Below are positions 17,301-24,272 of a stretch of DNA of 39,139 nt, piece by piece. Position numbers and translations under genes: made by a program. The DNA is from Gammaproteobacteria bacterium (GTDB taxonomy: Bacteria > Pseudomonadota > Gammaproteobacteria > DSM-16500), in NCBI GenBank assembly GCA_014132595.1, contig BMAG01000017.1, forward strand, positions 1 to 39,139. The letters are read 5' to 3'. Below the pieces are notes generated by a model. It ran no database searches. It saw nothing but the letters and a program-made list of their open reading frames with translations, and was not told where the DNA came from. Each line of letters opens with the position of its first letter. Within the stretch, counting starts at the first letter, position 1.

Positions 17301-19173
17301 CGTCCAACTCTTTGGGACTTGCATATTCCATATCAAAATCACTGATCCAGACAACACTGCCATCACGGAAAATAAGTTCGTGAGGACGTTCACCATTCAC
17401 TCGGAGTCCCATATTTTCAAGCGTCGGCAAAACATCGGAAAGAGCAATCGAATGTTCACTATGAAATATCTTTAATCGCAAACCCGATTTACCTGTGCGA
17501 TAGAAAATCATCCCCAGCGGATTTTGCAGCGAAAGACTTTCAATTTTTTTGATATCATCAATCGCAGTTGACGGTAAATAATATTCTGTATAACTGGAAG
17601 GAAATGCCTTGCGGTATTTATTATAATATTTCAAACCGTCGGATTCACCAAATTCAAGCAGCAATTGGGATTTTAATTCATCGGTCCATAAGCGGGCGAC
17701 TGAAATTAATTTTTGTTCGAGCTTGGAAACATCATATTCCACTGCAACTTTCGGATCGACACGAATAATATAATGGATACGAGCGAGAACAGAGTCAGAA
17801 AAATATGAACTAAAATCAGATGCCGTTCCCTGAAAAGCATTCATTAAAATTTCTTGCATGGTAAGACAGAGATCTGTCGTAAAAATTTCGCGCGGCACAT
17901 AGACCAGGCAAGAATAATAACGACCGTATGCATCTTTACGTACAAACAATCTGACGCGTTTTCTTTCCTGTAATTGCAAAATGCCCAGGGTTAACTCGAT
18001 GAGTTCTTCGTGGGATGCTTGAAAGAGATCGTCTCGCGGCAATGTTTCAAGAATATGAACGACTTCTTTACCATTATGACTATCGGGGGGAAACTGCAAT
18101 TCCTGCATAATTTTTGCAACTTTATGACGCAGAAAAGGAATATATCGTGGACTTGAATGATAAGCAGTTGAAGTATACAAACCAACAAAACGACGCTCGC
18201 CAATTAACTCCCCTTTTTCATTGAAACGTTTAACACCGATATAATCGGTATAAGCATCACGATGAACGGTTGCTTTCGTGTTTGTTTTTGCGATGATTAA
18301 AATATTTTTTGACAAGGCTAGTTTACGCGCTTGCGGCGGTAAATCCGCATAATGGCGGGAGGCGACAGAAGAACTGTCATCGCGCAAAACGCCTAATCCA
18401 GTTCCTGGAATAATTTGAAGTGCACGGCTGGTTTCATTACCTATTAATTTATAATCACGACATCCCAAAAAAGTAAAATGATTGTTAATCAACCAACGTA
18501 AGAAATCTTTTGACTCTGCGACTTCAGCAGGATCCAAGGGGGGTGGATTACGTTCAAGCTCATGCAAGGATTCTTCGGCTTGTGCGAGAATTTTTCTCCA
18601 ATCGTTAACAGAAAGACGAACGTCTTTGAGTATTTGTTGGAGAGAGTTTGCAATCTCATCCATACCCGCCAAATCATTTTGCCGGTCAATTTCAAAATAA
18701 ATCGGTGCTTCAGAGGTAGCTTTAGGATCGACTGAATCAAGCGGTACAATTTCAATGATACGATCATGAGCATCACGCACCACTTTAAGACCGCCAAAGT
18801 GGATCGCAAAATGGATCTGCACTCCTCTGCGATCTAATTCCATACGCATGGAATCGACGAGGAATGGAATATCGTCGTGAGATACTTCAATAATAGTATG
18901 CGTAGAATTCCAGCCGTCTTTGTCTAAATCAGGATTGAAAATCCTGACCTTGGACTCCCCCGGCTTGCGTTGATACACTAATTTCCAATGAGATAAAAAC
19001 GCACCCACCAAATCTTCAATACGATGTGCTTTAAGATCCTCGAGCGAGACAGAGGCATAGTATCTTAAAGCAAATGCTTCGATTAATTTGATCTGATCTT
19101 TAGGAATTTTATCCTTCAATTGAGCGTATATTTTATTAATTATTTCTTGTCGGCCATTATCCTGGTCTACCAT
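14353..19173 (-). CDS. gdhB: NAD-specific glutamate dehydrogenase, large (180 kDa) type
   Basis: 1606 residues from ATG 19173 (GGAGG 12 bases upstream); a GTG at 19197 would add eight. It oxidatively deaminates glutamate to 2-oxoglutarate and ammonia with NAD, feeding the TCA cycle. The length fits the giant bacterial family known from Streptomyces clavuligerus and Pseudomonas aeruginosa GdhB (about 1600-1650). The catalytic core lies at about residues 800-1150: LRGGKVARGGIRWSDRRED, the substrate lysine region VPVGAKGGFYPKK (near 845) and the nucleotide motif VIGIGDMSGDVFGNGMLL (near 980). The long N-terminal arm contains ACT-like regulatory regions in this family. I see no frameshift. It heads an asd-fimV-truA operon and suggests glutamate as an energy source. 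Confidence 0.96.
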   Translation of the reverse strand: MVDQDNGRQEIINKIYAQLKDKIPKDQIKLIEAFALRYYASVSLEDLKAHRIEDLVGAFLSHWKLVYQRKPGESKVRIFNPDLDKDGWNSTHTIIEVSHDDIPFLVDSMRMELDRRGVQIHFAIHFGGLKVVRDAHDRIIEIVPLDSVDPKATSEAPIYFEIDRQNDLAGMDEIANSLQQILKDVRLSVNDWRKILAQAEESLHELERNPPPLDPAEVAESKDFLRWLINNHFTFLGCRDYKLIGNETSRALQIIPGTGLGVLRDDSSSVASRHYADLPPQARKLALSKNILIIAKTNTKATVHRDAYTDYIGVKRFNEKGELIGERRFVGLYTSTAYHSSPRYIPFLRHKVAKIMQELQFPPDSHNGKEVVHILETLPRDDLFQASHEELIELTLGILQLQERKRVRLFVRKDAYGRYYSCLVYVPREIFTTDLCLTMQEILMNAFQGTASDFSSYFSDSVLARIHYIIRVDPKVAVEYDVSKLEQKLISVARLWTDELKSQLLLEFGESDGLKYYNKYRKAFPSSYTEYYLPSTAIDDIKKIESLSLQNPLGMIFYRTGKSGLRLKIFHSEHSIALSDVLPTLENMGLRVNGERPHELIFRDGSVVWISDFDMEYASPKELDVVTLKENFQEAFANIWFEKAEDDGFNRLVLEAHLNWRETTVLRAYTKYLRQIGFTLSQNYVEIALINNAEIARDLVNVFNLRFSPDQHAETDKLVAKIEQSFEAVVSLDEDRILRRLLEVILATIRTNYFQKTADGEFKSYISFKFNPALISDLPLPKPMYEIFVYSPHVEGVHLRGGKVARGGIRWSDRREDFRTEVLGLMKAQQVKNSVIVPVGAKGGFYPKKLPAEGDRDAIMTEVVYSYSTFIRGLLDLTDNIKDHAIIPPKNVIRYDEDDYYLVVAADKGTATFSDIANGISKEYDFWLDDAFASGGSAGYDHKKMGITARGAWESVKRHFRELGINPAETDFTVIGIGDMSGDVFGNGMLLSNCIKLVGAFDHRHIFVDPNPDSKISFEERARLFQLPRSSWADYNPALISTGGGVFNRSAKSIKISPELKKVLNITEDQLVPNDLIRAILKAPVDLFWNGGIGTFVKASFETHMDVGDRTTDGIRVDANELTARVVAEGGNLGFTQNARVEYSLNGGIINTDFIDNSAGVDCSDHEVNIKILLNKLMMDGEMTLKQRNSLLEKMTDAVAELVLRDNYEQTQILSLEASVSLRSTDLFARFMNELEKQGRLNRKLEFLPNTKTLQERKANNQGLTRPELAVLLAYSKMYLKQDILSSKLPEEPYFIKYLTFAFPPVLNKKYLSEMQQHRLSREIISTQLTKTIVDHMGINFIERLQRETGASIEFIIRSFVIVAEMFDLTKTWHQIEELDWKINFATQQKMMLQLFHLTRRATRWFLRNCKPDIQIEKTIANFSDTLSELIKKLPALLTDEEKEQLEGSIEEYTAQDIPEGLARKIASCEPLYTSLDIVEASIKHNFDISEVAKTYYVLGVQLEFNWLRKQMNEYPVETQWDELARSGFRDDLDRVQKKLTLSVLKTKLKKSHGSAIHDRVENWIQQNTYFLKRLKNLLDDIKLNPNVTFVTYSVVLRELFDFAKA

Positions 19174-19326
19174 AAAAAAATTGAGCCTCCAGAGCACTTT
19201 TTGAATGTAATGCGCTGAATTTTAGCTTGTTTAGGGGGGGGATACAAGCGTAACACTTGGTCAATTTGAAGTCGCTCTCGGCTATTTGTTATACAATTTG
19301 ATAGTATTATAGATTTTCAATGTTTT

Positions 19327-19992
19327 TTAAAGATGCAAAGCTCGTTTTACTTTATCCATTTTACTTAATTTGACTTTCTCCCCAGCTTCTATAGGAAGTA
19401 CTTTACGTGCTATTTCTACTGCTTTATCAAGTTCAGTACTGCGATGTATAAACCCTTGCTTTGACTTCGGGGGAAGATCTCTCAATTTTACTAATGCATC
19501 GTGAACATCTTTAGCAAGTTTGGGCGAATAGTCGAGCTTTTTGAAATGGTTTATTGTATGAATCACCTCCAAAATTTCCCCTGCTTTTTTTAAAGCATTG
19601 GAATGATTTGGTGAAGGATTTCTACACTTCTCTGAAATTATTAATTGTCCTTCTTTATTAGGATCAGGTACCAAACTATATTTTTTTTGTAACGAAACTA
19701 ATTCCAGATTTAATTTATCAAGTAAAGTATCTCTAACATCAAATCGCCTATCTAATCGATCGTAAAGAATAATGGCCTCTTTATAATTATCGGCTAATTC
19801 AGATGGGTTATAGTGGTTCCATGGCTTTTGTGAAACCATCTCGCTCCATTCTAATATCTTGTGTCTTTCTTCTTTTGTCGCAGAAGATAGGGGTGACAAC
19901 ATATCTAAAGCCATTCGCCTCCGTTCATCTAATATGTCTTTCAATTCATCATTAGTTGGCCGTTTCTTTTTTTTCAACAACGACATAGGCAT
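19327..19992 (-). CDS. Helical protein of unknown function
   Basis: 221 residues. Start ATG at 19992 has an excellent GGAGG eight bases upstream. No signal peptide, no membrane segment. The protein starts with a basic run (MPMSLLKKKKRP) and is charged and helical throughout, with segments such as DELKDILDERRRMALDML and ILYDRLDRRFDVRDTLLDKL that suggest coiled-coil or helical-bundle structure. It ends in KLSKMDKVKRALHL. I recognise no family. It is not part of a neighbouring operon: 153 bases separate it from gdhB and 158 from tsaB. In a Legionellales-like genome such an orphan could be a secreted effector, but nothing here proves it. Confidence 0.7.
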   Translation of the reverse strand: MPMSLLKKKKRPTNDELKDILDERRRMALDMLSPLSSATKEERHKILEWSEMVSQKPWNHYNPSELADNYKEAIILYDRLDRRFDVRDTLLDKLNLELVSLQKKYSLVPDPNKEGQLIISEKCRNPSPNHSNALKKAGEILEVIHTINHFKKLDYSPKLAKDVHDALVKLRDLPPKSKQGFIHRSTELDKAVEIARKVLPIEAGEKVKLSKMDKVKRALHL

Positions 19993-20150
19993 AAAGAAAT
20001 CCTCCTAATAAGTAAGTATAGCAATTCCAAAGCAATCTAATCGAAAAAGCTGCGTTGTTACGTAACTCACTGATTTTACTTGCCCGCGCCCGTGTGCGCG
20101 CCCGAGCCCGTCTTTTTCTTCACTAAACCGACCTAGAATAGATAATAGAG

Positions 20151-20816
20151 TCAATTTTTCTTAGCAACACAATCCCGTAAATACACCGGCAAAGCTTCTT
20201 TAGCCTCTACCCATTCTTTATTAAGATATTTTATTTTCGCCAATTCCAACACACCTTCTGCGGTAGGTAATCGTCTTGTATCTAATTTAAGTGGAGAATA
20301 CACAATCTGATCTGCATAGATTTCCCACGCATTTCCTACACCATACCATTCTTTGTCTTCAGGTAAAGTGACGTCTTGCGGCGCACAGACTTTTTCTTGA
20401 TGAAGCAGCGTGACTAACCCCTTATCACTCACCTCATAAGCGCCCCAATAAACCTCTTGAATGCGCGCATCTACACCCACTAATAATTTTTTCCAGCCCA
20501 AGTCTCGATAGGCCGATTGTGCAAGTGCTGCGAGTGAAGAAATAGGAATAACAGGTAATTTTAAAGCATACGCCAAGCCCTGAGTCACAGACGTTGCAAT
20601 ACGTACGCCCGTAAAACTTCCTGGACCACATCCAAAAGCAATTGCGTTTAATTGTTTTAATGAAATATTATTCATTTCCAACAATTCATGAATCATCGGC
20701 AAAATAAACTGCGCTTGCTTAAGCGGTAATATGCGATGTATACAACTTATTTTGTCATCGACAAGCAATGCAACTGAGCATGCTGTCGATGAAGTCTCAA
20801 TAGCTAATATTTTCAT
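20151..20816 (-). CDS. tsaB: tRNA t6A modification protein TsaB
   Basis: 221 residues from ATG 20816 (MKILAIETSSTACSVALL). TsaB pairs with TsaD and TsaE to make N6-threonylcarbamoyladenosine at position 37 of ANN-decoding tRNAs. It belongs to the ASKHA fold; the hallmark GCGPGSFTGVRIATSV is intact. A GTG four codons upstream (20828) is less likely because homologues begin at MKILAI. The gene overlaps the 3' end of yoaA by 20 bases. The pair yoaA-tsaB is also adjacent in E. coli. Confidence 0.96.
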   Translation of the reverse strand: MKILAIETSSTACSVALLVDDKISCIHRILPLKQAQFILPMIHELLEMNNISLKQLNAIAFGCGPGSFTGVRIATSVTQGLAYALKLPVIPISSLAALAQSAYRDLGWKKLLVGVDARIQEVYWGAYEVSDKGLVTLLHQEKVCAPQDVTLPEDKEWYGVGNAWEIYADQIVYSPLKLDTRRLPTAEGVLELAKIKYLNKEWVEAKEALPVYLRDCVAKKN

Positions 20817-22716
20817 TATAAAACTCACGTACTTTATCTAAATTTCGAGTGCGCTGCATATCGGGTAAACTTTGTAAAAATGTTTCGCCATAAGAAGATC
20901 CCACTAACCGCGGATCACAGATCATCAAAATACCGCGATCTGAAATATCACGAATCAATCGCCCCGCTCCTTGTTTTAAAGTCAATACCGCATGAGGTAA
21001 CTGATAGGTATGAAAAGGATCAATACCTTGTTTTCGCAAAAGATCAATTTTTGCTTTCAGGATGGGATCGCTGGGAGATGCGAAAGGTAGCTTATCAATA
21101 ATCACACAGGATAAAGCATCTCCACGTACGTCCACCCCATACCAAAAACTGCTGGTTCCTAACAACACCGCATTGCCTAAACGTTTAAAATCATCAATCA
21201 ACTGACGTTTTGACATCGTACCTTGCAATAACACGGGATAAGGAATATGGTCTTTTAATTGTTCTGCCATGTGTTCCAACGCTTTATAACTAGTAAATAA
21301 GACAAAAGCCTTACCTTCCGTCATCTTTAATACCGGTACAATGGTCTCAAACAACGCCGCATTGTAATCAATCGAGCGCGGATCTGGCAAACCCCGCGGC
21401 ACATAGAGCAAGGCTTGACGTTGATAATCAAATGGACTTTTTAATTGTAACTGCATGACTTTATTTAAACCCAAAGTATCGGTGAACAACTTAAAACTAT
21501 TTTTAACTGTTAATGTTGCCGAGGTATAGATCCAGCTACGCTTTAAGTTTTTAATATAATTTTGAAATTGTTCCGCAACGACAATCGGCGTCATGTGCAA
21601 ACTAAAACTTTGGGGATAGGTTTCAAACCAATGGACGGTATTTTCGACAGGGGTTCCTGTTAATAGATTGAAACTTTCGATGAGCTGCACAGACCGACGC
21701 CAACAATTTTCCAATCCTTTTCCACGGATAGCGACTTCTTTTAAAGTAGATTCTAAAACACGTAAAGCTGATTTTACACTTTGAATAGTATCATCCAATG
21801 AACGATCGGGTTTTTCAGGCCACGGCGCACGCCGTAATTCGATACCTAAGGCATTACGCATTTCTTGTACCGATTTTTGTAAAATATCGGTGAACTCCGT
21901 GAGCTGCTTCATGTCTTTAGCATCTTTGAGTGCTTCTGCCTGCGTATCGCGCGCTAACTCCATTAATTGACGACTCGAAAGCGAAGCACTAAAAAATTGT
22001 GAGGCAATATCAGGAATATGGTGCGCTTCATCAAAGACAACAACCGAAGCTCCTGGCAATAACTCGCCAAAACCGCTGTCTTGCAACGCCATATCTGCAA
22101 AAAACAAATGATGATTCACTACCAAAATATCAGCATCCATCGCAAGTTGTCTTGCTTTCACGACAAAACAATCTTTAAAGAAAGGACAATCCTGATTTAA
22201 ACAATTATCTACTGTGCTTGTGACTTGAGGCCAGATACCTGAATCTTCAGGCACGGTTGTGATTTCTGCGATATCCCCTGTTTCTGTCGTGTGACTCCAT
22301 TCATCGATGCGATGCAATTGGGCGACTTGTTGTCGTGATTCAAAATGTCCTTCTTGCAGATTACGTTCTAGTCGTTGTTTGCATAGATAATTAGCGCGGC
22401 CTTTTAATAAAACGACTTTCGTTGGAAAAGAGAAAAGTTTTTTGATGATCGGGATATCATTAAAAAATAATTGATCTTGTAGGTTTTTAGTTCCTGTTGA
22501 AATAATTGTTTTTTTTTGAGATAGAAAAATCGGAATAAGATATCCAAATGTTTTCCCAGTACCCGTGCCTGCTTCAACAATGAGTGAGGCTTCCAGTGAG
22601 AGAACTTGCTCAATGGTTTCTGCCATTTGTTGTTGAGACTCACGAGAGGAAAAGCCCGGAATCAGCTGACTGAGAGTTCCATTTTCACCCAGGATTGTTC
22701 GGATTTTCTGACTCAT
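20797..22716 (-). CDS. yoaA: DinG/XPD-family ATP-dependent helicase YoaA
   Basis: 639 residues, the length of YoaA (about 636) rather than DinG (716). Walker A is AGTGTGKT (49-56). The DEAH box is in VVFDEAHHIPD near residue 230. Between them lie the four iron-sulfur cysteines, the first in NYLCKQR and the others in CLNQDCPFFKDC. C-terminal helicase motifs include VLLGTSSFWYGVDVRG and QGAGRLIRDISDRG. In E. coli YoaA acts with HolC in repair of stalled replication forks. It overlaps tsaB, as the neighbouring order in E. coli would predict. Start ATG 22716 with GAGG upstream. Confidence 0.93.
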   Translation of the reverse strand: MSQKIRTILGENGTLSQLIPGFSSRESQQQMAETIEQVLSLEASLIVEAGTGTGKTFGYLIPIFLSQKKTIISTGTKNLQDQLFFNDIPIIKKLFSFPTKVVLLKGRANYLCKQRLERNLQEGHFESRQQVAQLHRIDEWSHTTETGDIAEITTVPEDSGIWPQVTSTVDNCLNQDCPFFKDCFVVKARQLAMDADILVVNHHLFFADMALQDSGFGELLPGASVVVFDEAHHIPDIASQFFSASLSSRQLMELARDTQAEALKDAKDMKQLTEFTDILQKSVQEMRNALGIELRRAPWPEKPDRSLDDTIQSVKSALRVLESTLKEVAIRGKGLENCWRRSVQLIESFNLLTGTPVENTVHWFETYPQSFSLHMTPIVVAEQFQNYIKNLKRSWIYTSATLTVKNSFKLFTDTLGLNKVMQLQLKSPFDYQRQALLYVPRGLPDPRSIDYNAALFETIVPVLKMTEGKAFVLFTSYKALEHMAEQLKDHIPYPVLLQGTMSKRQLIDDFKRLGNAVLLGTSSFWYGVDVRGDALSCVIIDKLPFASPSDPILKAKIDLLRKQGIDPFHTYQLPHAVLTLKQGAGRLIRDISDRGILMICDPRLVGSSYGETFLQSLPDMQRTRNLDKVREFYNENISY

Positions 22717-22789
22717 TGTGGCCTCATTAAACCTTTACTATTGCAAGCTGAGTTTTCCCACGAATTTTCGTAATAGCTCAGTCACTGTC

Positions 22790-22820
22790 GTCATTGCTGC
22801 AAAGATTACATTCGTTGGTG
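22790..22820 (+). repeat. Dispersed intergenic repeat, copy 2
   Basis: In the gap between fdxA and yoaA the plus strand reads GTCATTGCTGCAAAGA followed by TTACATTCGTTGGTG. The first block differs from copy 1 (8355-8415, minus strand) at two of 16 positions and the second by a three-base deletion and one or two substitutions. The preceding ACGAATTTTCGTAATAGC (22760-22777) may belong to it. The gap holds no gene. Confidence 0.55.
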
Positions 22821-22879
22821 GAAGGCCGTTCTAAAGCAGCGTTGGCTACAAAAAAACGACTCTTGCGCAAAGATGATGA

Positions 22880-23209
22880 TTAAGAATCCGTCTCAAGATA
22901 CTGCAACTTATCCGGCACATTCGCCCACTGATCTGCATCTGCCGGTGCATCTTTAATGCGGGTAATCACAGGCCATTTTTCGGAGAGCTCTTTATTCAAT
23001 TGCAAATAAGACTTGTATTCCTCAGGCAAATCATCTTCTGAATAAATCGCATTAACAGGACATTCAGGTTCGCACAGAGCGCAATCGATACATTCATCAG
23101 GATTAATAGCTAGGAAATTAGGACCTTCATAAAAACAATCGACTGGACATACTTCAACACAATCTGTGTATTTGCAACGTATGCATTGTTCTGTGACAAC
23201 GAAGGTCAT
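22880..23209 (-). CDS. fdxA: Seven-iron ferredoxin FdxA
   Basis: 109 residues from ATG 23209 ([12 protein letters not shown]). Cytoplasmic electron carrier with one [3Fe-4S] and one [4Fe-4S] cluster, as in Azotobacter ferredoxin I. Cysteines at 9, 12, 17, 21 and 25 and the second set [12 protein letters not shown] (40, 43, 46, 50) are all present. The C-terminal half is the acidic helical extension of this class. The start codon lies only 22 bases behind the 3' end of tRNA-Leu, so at least part of its mRNA must come from read-through of the tRNA cluster. The redox partner is unknown. Confidence 0.95.
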   Translation of the reverse strand: MTFVVTEQCIRCKYTDCVEVCPVDCFYEGPNFLAINPDECIDCALCEPECPVNAIYSEDDLPEEYKSYLQLNKELSEKWPVITRIKDAPADADQWANVPDKLQYLETDS

Positions 23210-23231
23210 GAGTTGAATTCCGATCAATTAG

Positions 23232-23320
23232 TGGTGCCCGAGGCCGGAATCGAACCGGCACGAGAGTTACCCCTCGAGGGATTTTAAGTCCCTTGCGTCT
23301 ACCTGTTCCGCCACCCGGGC
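23232..23320 (-). tRNA. tRNA-Leu (anticodon UAA)
   Basis: 89 nucleotides including an encoded CCA. Acceptor stem GCCCGGG pairs with CTCGGGC with one non-canonical position. The anticodon stem-loop GGGACTTAAAATCCC gives UAA. A long variable arm (class II) lies between it and the T arm, whose loop is GGTTCGATTCC. It corresponds in position to leuZ of E. coli, last tRNA of the Gly-Cys-Leu cluster. Confidence 0.97.
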
Positions 23321-23343
23321 ATATACTCCTACAGTTTCATTTC

Positions 23344-23417
23344 TGGAGGCTAGGGTCGGAATCGAACCGGCGTCCACGGCTTTGCAGGCCGCTGCATAAC
23401 CACTCTGCCACCCAGCC
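23344..23417 (-). tRNA. tRNA-Cys (anticodon GCA)
   Basis: 74 nucleotides with encoded CCA. Acceptor GGCTGGG is matched by CCTAGCC. The anticodon stem-loop CGGCCTGCAAAGCCG gives GCA, and the T loop is GGTTCGATTCC. It is 23 bases upstream of tRNA-Leu and 13 downstream of tRNA-Gly; it equals cysT in E. coli. Confidence 0.97.
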
Positions 23418-23430
23418 ACATTCTAGAATC

Positions 23431-23506
<76 letters not shown>

Positions 23507-23546
23507 ACTTTGTGCCCCAACAGGGGAGCAACTTTATGAAGCGCCC

Positions 23547-23574
23547 ATTCTATCGCAGGACTTTATTCTGTCAA
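23547..23574 (-). promoter_or_regulatory. Sigma-70 promoter of the Gly-Cys-Leu tRNA cluster
   Basis: On the minus strand a perfect -35 TTGACA (23574-23569), a 16-base spacer and -10 TAGAAT (23552-23547), followed directly by the GC-rich discriminator GGGCGC. Initiation would fall near 23540, about 34 bases before tRNA-Gly. A near-consensus promoter with a GC discriminator is the usual sign of growth-rate and stringent control of stable RNA genes. Confidence 0.8.
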
Positions 23575-23661
23575 GCAAAGAATGCGATATATCTCTCTAT
23601 AAAATAGTAATTTTTTATTAGACAAATAAAAAAAAACATGAACGGACAAGAAAAGATCGAT

Positions 23662-24258
23662 TTACTGAGATTTAAGAACAGGCCAGGCTGTTTTTAGATA
23701 AAGGATCATCGACCAGATTGTGAGCACTGCGGCCACATACAATAATAAATAACCCGCGATCGCGATGAATACATTCGTACCTGGCGCGCAATATAACAAA
23801 ATCACCAGCGACAGCATTTGTACCGTAGTTTTGACTTTAGCAATTTGAGTGCCGGGCATCGTCGTTAATTTACCAATTTCAGCCATCCACTCTCGCAAAG
23901 CGGAAACCACAATTTCACGACCGACAATAATCGCAGCAGGAATCGTAATAATGGCTATTGGCACCGAATAAACTTTGGCAGGCAAACTTAAATACTGAAA
24001 TTGCGGCTCACCCACAATTAAGACTAGCGAAATGGACACCATGAGCTTATCGGCAACCGGGTCCAGAAAAGCACCAAACTTAGTAGACTGTTTTAAACTG
24101 CGCGCCAAATATCCATCTAACCAATCTGTGCAAGAAGCAACGGCGAAAATTCCCGCTGCTACGGTATGCCCCCAAGCAAAGGGTAAGTAAAAAACAAATA
24201 CCATAAAAGGAATGGTTGCGATGCGGATAAAGGTTAACAGGTTCGGTAAATTTATCAT
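23662..24258 (-). CDS. pgsA: CDP-diacylglycerol-glycerol-3-phosphate 3-phosphatidyltransferase
   Basis: 198 residues, integral inner-membrane enzyme. It makes phosphatidylglycerol phosphate, the committed step to phosphatidylglycerol and cardiolipin. The CDP-alcohol phosphatidyltransferase signature is complete: Asp45, Asp48-Gly49, Ala52-Arg53, Gly62, Asp66 and Asp70, within DGYLARSLKQSTKFGAFLDP. About five to six hydrophobic segments are visible. It starts 14 bases after uvrC, keeping the conserved uvrC-pgsA order. A 155-base gap containing the tRNA promoter follows. Confidence 0.96.
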   Translation of the reverse strand: MINLPNLLTFIRIATIPFMVFVFYLPFAWGHTVAAGIFAVASCTDWLDGYLARSLKQSTKFGAFLDPVADKLMVSISLVLIVGEPQFQYLSLPAKVYSVPIAIITIPAAIIVGREIVVSALREWMAEIGKLTTMPGTQIAKVKTTVQMLSLVILLYCAPGTNVFIAIAGYLLLYVAAVLTIWSMILYLKTAWPVLKSQ

Positions 24259-24272
24259 TTGGAGCCCTAGAG

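Noticed and set aside
14353-19173. Several short open frames on both strands inside the glutamate dehydrogenase gene
   Set aside because: The long gene has all family motifs and continuous coding; the short frames have no start signals or known products.
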